A stretch of DNA of 64,000 bases from Raphanus sativus (GCF_000801105.2 NC_079519.1:30107288-30171287); one strand, 5' to 3'; numbered from the stretch's first letter, positions 1 through 12,320 are shown. Notes: generated by a model from the letters alone, not told the origin. Program-made: numbers and translations.

Positions 1-1880
1 TATAAGGGTAATTTAAGCACAGAGATCTAATATATCGTATCATATACCAGAAACTAATTAATTGATTTAAATTAGTTACTCATATAATAAAATGTACATG
101 GTTACTATATAAGAGTGAAATGTAGCACTTTTTGTCACACACAACAAAAAAGTGCTACATTTAGAAATGGCAGAGAAAAAAGTGAAATGTCACTATGTAT
201 AGAAATACCTCTAGAAATGACAGAGAAAAAAATAATTAAAACCTATTCCATATTTGATTACCTAAACTTTTCCCATTGACTGAGACTTGGAAGTGGACTC
301 CTAAACCGCAAAAATTATACAAGTAATACAAAACAATATAAAGCACTTAGCGTCTAGATTCGTAGTTAACACGATCAGCAAACTTATAATCACAATCACA
401 GTCATTTGAGACTTTTGTAACTAGACCATCGTCTTCTTCAAGATCAGTTAGAAAGAAAGATCCGCAAAACCTGTGTTCTAACTTGTCAGTACTAATGAAT
501 TATTATTTGTAAAACCTCATCGTCGGAACATACAAATTTTAATTTTTAACTAACAAATAATACAGACGTTACCGCGCAGTAGATACAAACGTCACGTAAG
601 TACACGGCCGGTCTCTGAGCCATGCCTAATGAAACATAGACTTAAACTCCCAAAAAATATTTTTAGGTCCCCAAATTTTGCAAAAAGAAATTTTTTACAT
701 ATACATGTTTTCAGGCTCTCAAAATTTCAAGGTCGGCCCTGCGTAAGCACAAACATACATGGCGTTAACATGACGGTCATTAAACTACATCACCATCATT
801 AGAGAATAATTCGAATAACAATGGAATTGCGAGTAAGAATTTGTGATGATATTGGCTTTTGACCATTCTAGTGTGATCCATTGATAAATCTTTTTGTAAG
901 ATAATAGTCTAAAGGACACAAATATATATATATATATAACATAGTATAGAATTATAGTATTTGTGTATTATGTCAAATGGACCTCAAAACCACTCATGAA
1001 TCATGATCAATTGAATACGGCATGATTATTACTATTTGACGACCCAAAGACCACAACGTCCGTTCGTTGCCGTATCATAGACTCTGTAAATCAACGGTCA
1101 CATTACTGTCGACTAAACTCTTCTTCTACGAATCTTCTAACTTCTAAGTATGCTCAACCCGGTTTTAAGCTATTCAAATTTCAATCGAACCTGTCTCAGA
1201 ACTGGTTAAATTAGACCTTATGTCACAGCTTTCCTGCAAATTTTTGTTGAATGAAACTACTATACAAACCTGTTCTATCGAAATTATCTACCAGATAAAA
1301 GGAAACAACAGGTAATACCTGTTCGGTTTTGTAAAATAGTGTATACCAAGTCTCAGACTTTACATGCATAACAACAGGTATTACCTGTTCGTTGGCGTGT
1401 TATAGACTCTGTAAATCAACGGTGTCACATTACTGTCGACTAAACCCTTCTACGAATCTTCTCAGCATGTTCAAAACCGGTTCTAAGCTACTCAAATTTC
1501 AATCTAACCGGTCTCAGAACCGGTAAAATTAGAGCCTCTCACAGCTTTCCTGAAATTTTTTGTTGAATAAAAGTACTATACAATCCTGTTGATTCCACTC
1601 TCTTAGGTCGAAATATCTACCAAATAAAAGGAAACAACAGATAATACTGGCTCGGTTTTGTAACATATTGTATACCAAGTCTCGGACTTTACATGTATAA
1701 CTTTTTGGTATCTGTTTAGTACAATGATATAATACAACATTTACTATTCACGGATCAAATTTACGCAGCTATAAGTAACTCTGATTAACATATACACAAA
1801 CTATACCAACGTTATAAGACGGTTTGAAGTAGGAATCATACCAAGTACGCGCTCAAATGGTTGAGTGAGGCGGTTCTGTT
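1..1880. other. Intergenic region downstream of SIG5
   Basis: No convincing coding region or RNA gene is seen. The stretch is AT-rich, has a short (TA)n run near 921-938 and a tandem duplication at 1062-1703 described separately. The SIG5 polyadenylation region must lie in the last few hundred bases, because SIG5 is read leftward and stops at 1917. Confidence 0.6.
1062..1703. repeat. Tandem duplication, two copies with a 325-bp period
   Basis: The segment beginning near 1066 (gttgccgtatcatagactc) recurs diverged at 1391 (gttggcgtgttatagactc). Both copies continue in parallel through 'aaatcaacggt', 'attactgtcgac', 'aaaaggaaacaaca' and 'tataccaagtctc' to about 1375 and 1703. The copies differ by substitutions and small indels, so the duplication is not very recent. 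No coding content is apparent. Confidence 0.8.
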
Positions 1881-1917
1881 CGGTTTGATTTGGTTTGATT
1901 TGGTTTGATTTGGTTTT
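1881..1917. repeat. Short 10-bp minisatellite at the SIG5 stop codon
   Basis: About three and a half copies of a unit close to tggtttgatt lie directly next to the SIG5 stop codon. On the SIG5 strand they would form the first part of the 3' UTR. Confidence 0.8.
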
Positions 1918-4295
1918 CAGATGATGTATTGACGAAGGTAATCAACACGAGCCTGATGCTTGAGCTTCATCAAGGCTTTGACTTCATGTTTCCTCACCAT
2001 TTCTCTAGAGATGTTGAGATTACCAGCTATCTCTCCTAGTGTCCTGTCTCCTTTCCCATCAAGACCGTATCTTTGTCGAATAACAAGACTCTCTTTAGGC
2101 TTCAACGAATCCAGCTGAGGAATTATTGAACCAGGTAAAAACCATTAAAATTATCAAAAATTCATGACAAAGGAAAAAAAAACAATAGTTAAAATTTCCA
2201 ATGTTTTATATTTAATATTTATTCATATTCTAATTATATATTATATTTACTAATATTACTTTTAAATGTATATATAAAAAATTAGTACATATAAAAATTT
2301 GTGAACCAGGTTCTACCGGTGATCAAAATAATAATCATGATCCAGATAATTATCCGGTCTGGTCCGGTTTTAAAAACATTAGGCCAAAACTGATTACACT
2401 TGATGATTGTGTAAGGAGATAAAGGCTTGAAACATACCACGTCGTCGAGAGCGAGCCTGAGAAGAGCAGGTTGTCTCCTGTCATCAGCTCCTACACCATC
2501 AACATCTGTGATTCCATTGATGAACTCTTCTTGAGTAACCGAATGTTTTGAGTTCAGCGAGTAAACCGGATTAGCAGCTCTCAAGACTTCACGGTATCTC
2601 TCAGGTGATATCTTGAGTCTCTCAACTACCTCTTCCTCTGTAGGGAGTATTCCTAGCTCAAACAATAGCTCCATCTTTGCTTTATAGATCTCAACTCTAA
2701 CCTGAATGGAATCCAACATGTAAGGTCCTGCAAAACAATTTATTTCTGAGGAAAAGAGTGTGTAAACGTACCGATTCAAGTCCAAATGGGACACGAGTAA
2801 AGTTTGAGGTTGTCATAGACCGTATGATGGCATGTCTAATCCAAAACAAACCATAAGTGGAAAGACGAAACTTCCTTTTCGGTTCAAACCGGTCTATTGC
2901 TGTGATAAGCCCTCTCATACCGGCTTGACAGAGGTCCTGGAACTTCGGTCCGTTGGTGAAATCTTGAAAGTATTTGTTCATAACAAACAAAACAAGGCGG
3001 AGATTGTGCTGCAAATGCAAGAGTACAAGAGTTACGTCCATGATAATATAGCTTTTGCAAGAAAGTTAAATTTTTTTTGAGACTCACCTTAATAAGTTTG
3101 TTCCTTGCAGCTTTACCAACTTTGATTTTCATTTTCACTTCAGCCACACTCATATTGATCTCTCCAGCTATTTCAGCTTCCCTAGGCTCTCTTCCCAAGC
3201 TCTGTTGCAATTCATCTTTCACTTGAAGAAGAGCCTGCAATGTTAAATCCCAAACATTGTCAGCATACATTGCAACTGTAGTAACCAGTGTTCTAAAAAG
3301 CGGTTTATGCGATTCAAATCAGTTTACACAGTTCTAAACCAGGTTAAAATTGTGTTTTAGAATTGATCTAAATCTGTTTAATCAAGCAATAAAATTAGTG
3401 TAAATCCATAAATTTGTCTAATTTTTTTTTCATCTATCCAATATTATAATTCATCAAAATAATTTTATAATTAGACCAAAAAAACTAAAAAATCTAATAT
3501 ATATGTAAAAAAAACCTTCATAGGTTGAGATTTAAGAAATACAATTTCTTGAACGTTGAGATTTTAAGAAAATGAACAAAGTTAGAAGAATACCTTCATA
3601 GGTTGCATCAACTTAAACAACCAAACATGTTCAGAAGAAGAAAGAACAGGAGGTATCTTCATTTTCTTCCAGTCCAAGCTGACTACATCATTAGAAGCAG
3701 AGTAGTCTCTCACAAGCCTCTTCATCTTCTCCTCTTCCTCTTGCTGCCTCTTTGTTACTTTCTTATGAGCCGAAACGATAACTTGTTTCTCCTGAACGTT
3801 TCTCTTCAACGCGATCCGTTTATCAAGATCCAGTCTCTTTTCCTTCTTCCCCCCATTACTCCTGATCACAACTACTACTTTCTTCTCTTCAACACCACCA
3901 CCACTCTCTTTCCTCTTCCTCCTCCGTGAAACTTTCCCTTTGGAGCCGCCGCCGTCGATACCATCCTCCTCCAGTGTTGTTGCAGGAGGGCTGAGTTTGT
4001 AAATGCTTTCTAGTCTAGCAGCAGCTTCGTTGTAATCCACTCCTAACGGACACGAAGGAGCCAAGTTTTGATTCGGTGCCTTCGGCTTCCTCCTAGTTAC
4101 TACTACTCTCTTCTCCTTTTGCTTCTCCAAAACTTGTTCAGGAGGAACGATCAAAGATGAGTTGCTCGTGGAATCATCAGCTTTGAAAGCAACAATGGAC
4201 GGCAGCTTTTTGAGTGAAGACCGATGCGTCAAGAGATCAGTGCTTAACCCTAGAGGAGATCTTGCAGCGGAACTCGAAATAAACACAACTCCCAT
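1917..4295 (-). CDS. SIG5: Plastid RNA polymerase sigma factor SIG5, complete, five exons
   Basis: Nuclear sigma-70 family factor that directs the plastid-encoded RNA polymerase to promoters. Coding exons on the minus strand are 4295-3594, 3234-3088, 3008-2772, 2701-2438 and 2114-1917. All introns are GT-AG and phase 0, giving 515 residues, close to Arabidopsis SIG5 as remembered. The start is the ATG at 4295; the codon before it is GTG. Exon 1 is Ser- and Lys-rich and includes a predicted chloroplast transit peptide ([16 protein letters not shown]). Exon 3 (about residues 284-362) holds sigma region 2 with the core-binding/-10 segment around [16 protein letters not shown] and [12 protein letters not shown]. 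Exon 4 is region 3. Exon 5 is region 4 with the helix-turn-helix around [19 protein letters not shown]. No frame defects are seen. Arabidopsis SIG5 is known to be induced by blue light and stress. The SQE-like gene follows as in Arabidopsis. Confidence 0.95.
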
Positions 4296-4860
4296 CACAA
4301 AACCTAATCCCTATGCAGCTTCAATATCAAAGTTCGCTGCAGGCAAAAGAAACATATGTCTCATCCTCATATTCATCTAAAGGTCACAAAAGCATAAGAA
4401 TCACTGATCTAAATCTATAACAGCAACATCACAAAGAGACACAGAGAGAAACCCAATTCAAGTTACTACGAATCACAGAGAACCCACATGCAAAGGTGAA
4501 AACTGTGGTGAGCATCGAATACGAACAACACAGGGACAAGAGAGACAAAACAAGTGATCAAGAACTATGCATATAAGTTTCAAAAAAAAAAAGAACTATG
4601 CATATAGAAGAAGGCAACTAAAGGTTTAACACTTCGAATGCATCATTCGCTCGAAACTAATAATGTTAGATTATCGGAGAAGCAGAGATCGGTAAGCCTA
4701 CCTTTGCCGTATCTGAGATTCTTCGTTCGATGAGATTCTGCTTCATTGATTTTTTAAATAGAAAAGAGAATTTAAAAATTGGAGTGGAATATTAAAATAT
4801 GTGTCTCTGAATGTTCTACGTAGGCCTAGTTCTACGTGTGTCCACTTGTTAATGACAATT
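4296..4860 (-). promoter_or_regulatory. SIG5 5' leader with a likely intron, and proximal promoter
   Basis: On the SIG5 strand a good donor lies at the 4702/4701 boundary (gcaaag|gtaggc) and a pyrimidine-rich acceptor before 4336 (ttttgcctgcag|cgaac), so the leader probably has an intron at 4701-4337. Upstream, two copies of ttctacgt occur at about 4814-4821 and 4830-4837; the second extends to an ACGTG core. ACGT cores bind bZIP factors, which fits known light and stress control of SIG5. Promoter function is inference. Confidence 0.45.
4560..4606 (+). mobile_element. Micro-retroposon footprint 1
   Basis: The 16-bp sequence aagaactatgcatata is present at 4560-4575 and again at 4591-4606. Between the copies lies a 15-nt insert, agtttcaaaaaaaaa. 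The 3' poly(A) and the target duplication are the marks of target-primed reverse transcription. It lies in the SIG5 leader intron. Confidence 0.7.
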
Positions 4861-4915
4861 TGCCGCCGTATGTTTCTCGTTCTATTCTTTAATCCACAAA
4901 AGTTTTCATATAATC

Positions 4916-6196
4916 AAATCTAAACGAGAAATCGGCCGAAAAAAACACGAACTTTGTAAAAATTGCCAAAACAAACTTCGATATATTGGCTGACCAAAAA
5001 AAAACATAAAATTTTAGTTGACTTTAGAATTAATTAACAATCATTTCGTTGATTTGCTAATTTAGCACACCGTAGAAAAATTTGACGTCGTTTATTGTTG
5101 GCATTAAGTGAAACGACGTCATTTTCAAATGATATGAAACGACGTCGTTTTATACATAATTTGAAAATAAAAACATGTAGACCACTGAATTTGAACTCGG
5201 GTTGATTGGACAGATGATAATGTATTTTACCACTAGACTAGTGGTATTTTCATTGGAGTTACTAACACATTTAATTTTATTTGGTACTGCTCGAATATAA
5301 AAAAAATTTTAAAAACTTAAAAAGATCTTTAAAATTCCAAAAATTGTAAAAATAAAGATTTTTTTTATAAAATTAATTTTGAAATTATAATTAAAATATT
5401 TTTTTCTTTAAAAANNNNNNNNNNNNNNNNNNNNNNNNNNNNNNNNNNNNNNNNNNNNNNNNNNNNNNNNNNNNNNNNNNNNNNNNNNNNNNNNNNNNNN
5501 NNNNNNNNNNNNNNTTTTTTCAACTTGAAAATTTTGGAAGATTTTTAAAATGAAAATTTTGGAAGTTTTTATCTTTGTTTTGAAAAATGAAAATTTTGGA
5601 AGATTTTTGTTTTTTTAAAGAAAACATAAATTTAATTTTTAATTTTTATTTCAACATTAATTTTATAAAAAAATTGAATTTTTTTGAAGATTTTATTTTT
5701 TAAAGAAAAAAAATATTTTTAATTTTAATTTCAAAATTATTTTATAAAAAATTCTTTATTTTTTCAATTTTCGGAATTTTAAATATCTTTTTAGAATTTT
5801 TTTTTATATTCAACCAGTACCAAATAAAATTAAATGTGTTAGTCCATTGAAAGTGCCACTAGTCGAATGGTAAAATACCTGTCCATTTGTCTCAACCAAC
5901 TTGAGTTCGAACCCAGGTGTCTACATGTTTTTATTTTCAAATCATGTAAAACGACGTTGTTTCATCTCATTTGAAAACGACGTCGTTTCACTTAACTTCA
6001 ATATTTAACGCCTGGTTAACACTGTCTTAACCGTGGGTTAACGGTGTGCTATTATGGCCAATCAATCTTAAGTTGCTTAATAAATAAAAAAAGTCAACAA
6101 AAATAAAGTATTTTTTTGGCCAGGTTCGAGTAGATATTTGTTTTGACAATTTGTGCAAAGTTGAAGTTTTTTTTGGTCGAATTCCCAAATCTAAAC
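4916..6196. mobile_element. Mutator-like (MULE/foldback) element with very long inverted repeats
   Basis: The left arm (4926-5414) and right arm (5515-6186) are inverted copies over most of their length, including matching aaacgacgtcgttt blocks and the 'taaatgtgtta' / 'taacacattta' segments. The tips match as gagaaatcggccgaaaaaaac versus the reverse of the right end, gggaattcgaccaaaaaaaac. The 10-bp sequence aaatctaaac flanks both ends (4916-4925 and 6187-6196); a 9-10 bp target duplication is typical of MULEs. No transposase ORF is visible, so it is non-autonomous, or its core lies in the gap. Confidence 0.85.
5415..5514. other. Assembly gap (100 N)
   Basis: Exactly 100 unknown bases stand between the arms of the inverted repeat. 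The round number suggests a placeholder of unknown true length, and the palindrome explains why assembly failed here. Confidence 0.98.
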
Positions 6197-7446
6197 CCCC
6201 TGTTGTCGAATTAAAAAAAAATCCCTTTCGGAAGAAATATATTTTTTTGGAATAAATATTGTTATCAACGTGTTAATAATATTTTTTGTCAACACGTGTT
6301 AATAAATATATACATTTTGGTTTAGTGCCATACTGAATTATTTTGAATCTGAATATCTCAATACTAATTCCATAGTATATAAAAGTTTAAAATGAAACTT
6401 TTTTATAAGTGATAAACTATATTACTAATCAAAATTGAAACTTCCAGAAAAAAAAATAGAATTGGAAGAAAGATCCTCCTGGTGAACTGACCGTATCTCA
6501 AACCGACACAGGTGAACAAATAGAGTATACTATCCTAGTGAATTTCTATCATTTATGTCAATCATTCTTTTGGCACAATTTAATTTTTGGTTTCTAGTTT
6601 ATTTTGTAATATCCAAGTATGTTAATTATAAAGCCTGCGGTTTTATTTCTGATTCTAATAAGTGTGACTAAAAATGTAGATCTAAATCTTGAAGTATCAT
6701 ATATCCAAATTTAATTTGTATAGTGTTGATTAAAAGATAATAAAAAGTTATATATGCAATAAACTAGAAGAATAGAGTAAAAATGGAAATAGAGTATAAG
6801 TTTGGCATCTCAGGAAGATCCAACGGCCAAAAAGGTTTTATAAGAAACGAACGGTGCAAGATTGCACAAACGAAATAGCGAGAAGATGACGTGGCGGATT
6901 TATAGTGGAGGAGAAGATATTTCCCTAAGCGCGAGGCTTGTGGTTATGGATCAGGTAATATACACGTGGTTGGCCTTCTCATTGAAAGAGGGACCCAAAA
7001 TCAAAGAAGTGGCTTGACAAGCATGAACGTTTTTTTTTTTTTTTTGTAAACTACAAGCATAAACGTAGCCCTTTATAAACCTATTAATTAATTATTTTAT
7101 CAAATTAAAAGTCAATGCATTTTAAAAAATATTATATTTCTAAACACTTGGTGATTATTATTTTGGACCCCTCGTTTCTGTTGAAATTTCGTACAGTTCC
7201 CTAAATGTTTCTTTATCGTTTAGATAGGAAATTTTTAAAAGTTGGGCATATATTTTGTTAAAATTTGACATTTCCTAAACTATTATTAACTGGCCCTTAC
7301 TGTTTGGCTGGGCAACCAGAACTGGTAAGTATCACTGAGGTATCAAAAATCGTAAGGACGTTAAAAATTGATAGTTCCTAAATTATCATTTTCATAGCAT
7401 TTATATATCTTTCTTAGAAAAACTGTGAATTGACTACATCAAAATA
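6197..7446. other. AT-rich intergenic region between the MULE and the Helitron
   Basis: No gene is supported. The 6830-7000 part is less AT-rich (gatgacgtggcggatttatag) and could be an old promoter or exon remnant, but no reading frame holds. It contains one micro-retroposon footprint at 7017-7066. Confidence 0.5.
7017..7066 (-). mobile_element. Micro-retroposon footprint 2 (one TSD mismatch)
   Basis: The repeat acaagcatgaacgt (7017-7030) recurs as acaagcataaacgt (7053-7066). The insert is a 15-T run followed by gtaaact (7031-7052), that is, a poly(A) tail read on the minus strand. One mismatch between the repeats suggests an older event. Confidence 0.55.
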
Positions 7447-8594
7447 TCTGATATATTAAAATAGAAATTATGACTCATTTCATATGTGGTTTTTTAAGTT
7501 GGACCATTCATTTAAATGATTCTTAAATATATTATTATTATTATTTTATAATATTTTAACCATAAATTTTGTTCATGTGTATATTACATAAGTTAAGTTG
7601 CCATTAAATTTAAATTTAAATTATTACTAGAATCTAAGTAATGCTAACTTCTTTAGTATAGTAGTCAATGGAAAATCATTTTGCACTTGAATAATTCTTA
7701 AATCATTATAACAGTGAACCTTACTTATGGTCCATATATGTACTGATGTTCCGTATTTTTGCACGTTTGAAACTTATTTAAGAAGCTTCTTTTATGTTTG
7801 GTGGACTCCAATATCTGAATTTATTGTCTCTTTAAAACCTTATAATGTAATTCTTTTTATCAGTTTACATTCTTTCAATTTTGTTCCTGCAGCTTTGACT
7901 TTGGTTATGTAGTTTTGTGCTTTTTATGTTTATATCAGAGATATGCAGCAATGGCAAGTTATTGGCAGTAAGACCATCTTTATCGGGAATCCTTAAGGTG
8001 TTTTTTAAGATTAAAAAAAGAAAAAAAAGTAAAAAGACATAAAAGATGTGTCTTATTTAAGAGATATAAACAACATATCTTACTGCACGTGTCACAGCAG
8101 CAGCAATTTCTTTTTCTTTTCTCGCTCTCTCTCTCTTTCTTTCCTCTTTTCTTTTATATTTTCTTAAAATATATATATTAGATAAGGGATCATATTAAGG
8201 GTTATCCCAATAATGATGCTCTAAGGTGTCAGTATCCTTGATATTTAAAATTGATTTATAGATTGTAACAGATTTAAGTTTGGTTTAAAATGGTTAAAGT
8301 TGGATTGATAAATAATAAACTGAAATTAATCTATGTGTGTTTTTGGTTCCTAGGTATAAGTCTATCAACCAAATTTGTTGCTTCTATATTTTTTCTAAGA
8401 TATCACTAATAATTTGAAATAATAAATTAAATTACTGCGTGTAAACTATGAAATTATTGTGTTTGAAAATATTATATTAAATAATCAGCAATATGATAAA
8501 TATTAAAATCATATGCAACCAATCATATAAATCAAATGTTTATATTTATAAAATAAAAATAATTACCCGCACGGATGCGCGGATCAAGATTTAG
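7447..8594 (+). mobile_element. Non-autonomous Helitron
   Basis: It starts tctgatatattaaaatag and ends with a hairpin-forming cccgcacggatgcgcgg followed by atcaagatttag, next to a T. Helitrons insert between A and T, start with TC and end in CTRR after a hairpin; here the last bases are TTAG. The final 200 bases resemble the 3' end of the larger Helitron at 41277-43480, and the first 50 bases also match it. No Rep/helicase ORF is present. Confidence 0.75.
7972..8221. mobile_element. PIF/Harbinger-type MITE nested in the Helitron
   Basis: A 250-bp element is flanked by TAA on both sides (7969-7971 and 8222-8224). The left tip gaccatctttatcggg mirrors the right tip, whose reverse complement is gagcatcattattggg. 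A TAA-type target duplication with such tips is characteristic of Harbinger MITEs in Brassicaceae. Confidence 0.8.
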
Positions 8595-8897
8595 TTATAA
8601 TTATTGCTAAAGATAAAAGCCTATCACTATTATGTTGCAGATTTTAGTGGTTAGTATTTTCATAGATTCTCTCCTATAACTTAATTCTATTTGAGTATAT
8701 GGAGACAAAACTTCGTGTAAGCAAATGTGGCACATTCAACAAAACAGGGGGTCGTTTTATTATTACAATAGCGACGGGTATAAACTAATAATAGTAAGCA
8801 CACTGCAGTACATATTTAACAAATAACAAATGCACAACCACAAATACTAGCGCTCCAAATATGTCATAGTATTATTCGCGGTTCATATCATCGCTGC
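8595..8897. other. 3' flank and probable 3' UTR of the SQE-like gene
   Basis: No coding content. This should hold the SQE-like 3' UTR and polyadenylation region, since that gene runs leftward and stops at 8898. No distinct signal can be assigned. Confidence 0.4.
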
Positions 8898-11830
8898 TTA
8901 GAGAGCTGTTGCAGCCATATAGCTTTTGCGATACGCAGCTGCGTATGTTGGATACAACATTTGGCTAACCCCTTCCGCCTTAAGATGAGGAACCAACATT
9001 TTCATAGACAACTGGAGATACACGTAAAACAGCAACAAAATGTCAAAATTTTATTGTAAATTTTAAAGCCTATGCACACATTTACATAGAAAAACAAATC
9101 TATAAAAAATATACAGTTTAAGGAAATAAATAAGTACTTACACCAAAAAGTCTGAGGCTATGCCAAATGCGAAGAGGAGATGGGAATGGAGAGAGCAGTT
9201 GACCAATGGAGGATAGAGTAATACCACAAAGATGAAAGATGAGAGAGAGTGGCCGAGGGTTCATGCCTCCGAGCAGAGCCATCATGCCTGACGTGCGAAA
9301 GCCGCCACTAGAGAGGTAATCAAAACAGCCTTGCCGCATCGCTTCTTTTGCTTCGTCCGTCGATGCAATTAGCACTTGAGAAAATGCATTTCCTAGTGTG
9401 TTCACCGTCGCTGACATTGGCTTCACATTCAAAATCATGCATTCTTTTAACATTTTGAGGTTACAAGAGCATCTTTAGTGGAGAGAAACTAGTCTCTTTA
9501 AACTTATAAAAATGGTAATTATTATGTAATTAATTATCTTAATAGTATCTGGTTTTAGAATGCTCATAGATATAATATGACATATATGCTCACCTTTCGG
9601 ATGATATAAAATGACTTAATAACTTCTGAGATTTTGTTTGCATCACCAAGGTTTTGCAATGGCTGGAGAAGCCGGCGTAGAATGAGAATGTCAGACAATA
9701 AAACCATCATTCCAGACGCAATTGCTGGGTGACGCATGTTGAATGCATCTCCCAATACAATCACTCCTTGCTTCTCGCTCAAAGTAGCTTCCATTCTCTT
9801 TGTTGGCATTGCTTTTATTTGTGCTCCGTCATCAATTCCTTTCAAAAATATTTTGCGGAGTTCTGGAGGTACCTGAAAATATAATGTAAGGAAATGTTAA
9901 ATGCATATCTGCATGGATCAATGAACCGCTTGTAAATGTTAGAAAGTATATGTATGATTTATCTAGTACTAGTAACACCAAATTAGCTATATATATATAT
10001 TTACTTTTTTTATTGATCAAAGATTCAACCGCCCAATGCGCACCTGAGGAGCCATAGTATTTTTCAAATAAGCAGCCATTTCACCATTTGAAATAGAGGG
10101 AATATTTCCGGGAAAAATCTCCATACCACAACGAACATCGGTGCTGCTTATTTGATACAACATGGTGAAGGAGGGTTTAGACATAATCAACTTTAATTTG
10201 TCAGGATCTTCAAGCTGACAATTCTTAGAGATGTAACTAACTTGGTACGACAGAACCTCCGCCTATATCAAATCATAGCACATTGATGCTTATTAGCTAA
10301 CTGAATAAATCAAAGTAAATAGCATCATATCTTTGTCACCAATTTGAAAATATGGAAGTCTATTCAGTTTAAAGGTATACTCACATTGTTGTCGTTAACA
10401 GACCGACGGAGGTTTGAATAGCAACCGTCGCATACCACAGTTAGAGGTGCAAATGCAGTCGCTTCTTCGCCTGAGCTATTCTTGTATGTCACTCCTTTGA
10501 TCACTCCTTTTTCTTCTATGAGAGATTTTACAGTCCCTTCTTCAAGTCGTACACTGCCAGTTAATGGTTGGTCATTGGTGTGTAAATCAACGGTAATCAT
10601 TGCCATTGTTAAGTTTATTAGTAGTTTCAAGCAAACGGAACTGACTAGTAATCAATTATTTAGAAGAAACTGCTAAAATAATGTCGATTAGTATTTTTCC
10701 TAGGATAAAAAACTTTAGGACTAACTTTTTTTTTTTATTATTATAAAGTTTGGTTCGTGTCCATCGGTCCTGAGATTTATAAGGCTTGATACAATGGTTC
10801 ATGGTTCTTATACCGTTATACGTTCGATTTTCTATGTGATATTCTTAACGTGTTAGTGTTTAAAAAAAAAAAAGTTCTTAACGTGTTAGTAAAAGATGGT
10901 GAATCACATACTTGGGGAGCGAAGAAGCTTTTTGGCGCAGTTTCTGAACAAAACGGCCATTATAAAAAGTTCGAGCAGTAGGTTCATAAGGAAAGTCGTT
11001 GTCCTCCGGAAAAGACACGAGTGCTTTTTGTCCGTCCTTATAAACTGCTAAGCCTGTGGCTAGTTGTTCATCTATTCCCTCCAAACAATCTATATACAAA
11101 AACACACGAATTTTCAGTCATCAGACTAAACCACTATATGTCTTACACGAAAGTGTACAGGAAACAAACCTTGAAGACCAAGCTTAGAAAGCAAGAGTCG
11201 TCCTCCGGGTTGCATAAACTCACCCATCATTCTCACTGGCTCCCTCATGTCCCTCTCTATCACATGTACTCGACGCCCATCCTTCATACAAATTCAACAT
11301 ATAGGAGTGTTTATTCCAACCAAAAATATTGTAGTTGAATCAGCTAGGTAGTTTTTTTTTTCTATTCAAAAGGTAGCTAGGTAGCCTATATAGTTAAACC
11401 AAGTTTCGATCGATAGAAAAATTATTCCTAGAAACAATTCTATTCAACAATTTTTGATTTACATGAAAATATTAGGTATATGGAGTTGAATTAGCTATAT
11501 ACATAGTGTATAAATTGTTATTATCATTCCTACACTAATAATATAAGAAAATACTTAGCAAAAAAAAAGTGCGGACGCTGATTATAATAGTTGGACGGAA
11601 AACTGTGACGGCATGTTACGTACCTTTGCAAGAGCATAGGCGAGAGCTGAACCACCAACACCAGCTCCGACGATGATTACGTCAGTACCACCACCGTCTT
11701 CTCTCTCCTCTGTCGCCACATCTGCTAACTTCGTTACCTTCTTCCTTCTGTTGTTGACGTAGAACACTGTCCAAGTCACCACAAAGACGAGTAGCGTCCA
11801 CAAACAAACGTGCGTAAAAGCTCGATACAT
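8898..11830 (-). CDS. SQE5-like: Squalene monooxygenase-like protein, SQE4/5/6 clade, complete, eight exons
   Basis: FAD-dependent monooxygenase family that epoxidises squalene on the way to sterols at the ER. Exons on the minus strand are 11830-11624, 11281-11170, 11089-10912, 10553-10385, 10262-10044, 9872-9594, 9420-9142 and 9011-8898, giving 518 residues with consistent phases and no stops. An N-terminal membrane helix (about residues 9-25) is followed by the FAD motif GAGVGGSALA (55-64). The second FAD motif is GDAFNMRHPAIASGM (336-350), where canonical enzymes have a glycine-rich LTGGGM. The ending is YRKSYMAATAL. This variant matches the Brassicaceae-specific SQE4/5/6 group next to SIG5 in Arabidopsis; published yeast tests found no squalene epoxidase activity for that group, so the true substrate is unsure. 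Arabidopsis has several tandem copies; one is seen here. Confidence 0.93.
10842..10890 (+). mobile_element. Micro-retroposon footprint 3, in SQE-like intron 3
   Basis: The 16-bp sequence ttcttaacgtgttagt occurs at 10842-10857 and 10875-10890. Between them is gtttaaaaaaaaaaaag (17 nt). The insert lies wholly inside an intron. Confidence 0.7.
11342..11384 (-). mobile_element. Micro-retroposon footprint 4, in SQE-like intron 1
   Basis: The 10-bp sequence agctaggtag occurs at 11342-11351 and 11375-11384. The 23-nt insert is ten T followed by ctattcaaaaggt, so the poly(A) tail is on the minus strand. Confidence 0.5.
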
Positions 11831-12320
11831 ATCTATTAATTAGTCCTCGATATGATTTATGAGATGTGAGAGATAGATAAACGGAGTAACAGTTTTATAG
11901 TCGTGACGGTCGCGGCAGCACCACATGTTAATTTAACATAATTAGAAAAGCGGTAAATTGGTATTTTCTGTTGTCCATACGATTCATTGTCAACTCTGAT
12001 TTCTGACTTGTTTGAGTTGATAAGAACAAACGATATTTTTTGTTCAGATACAAACACAAGACATATTGCCCACCCTAATAAATAATGGGGTTAAAATGCA
12101 CCGCTCTATTATTGACATTTATGGAACTCTTAATGATGAATTAAATTGCAAAGAAGTTAGTAGTTAGTGTCAATAATTAACGTTGTCGGTAATCAGAGTA
12201 ACTTTCTTGTGAGTAAATAATTTCGTTTTAACAATCAGCCAAATGTAGCTGGTTTATATAAATGAGTTAACCGAAGCAAACCGAAAACATAAAGAAATAT
12301 TGTTTGAAATACCACAAATT

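Noticed and set aside
3603..3929. A 108-codon plus-strand frame across SIG5 exon 1
   Set aside because: It is the antisense of a Lys/Arg-rich coding exon and has no start context or homology.
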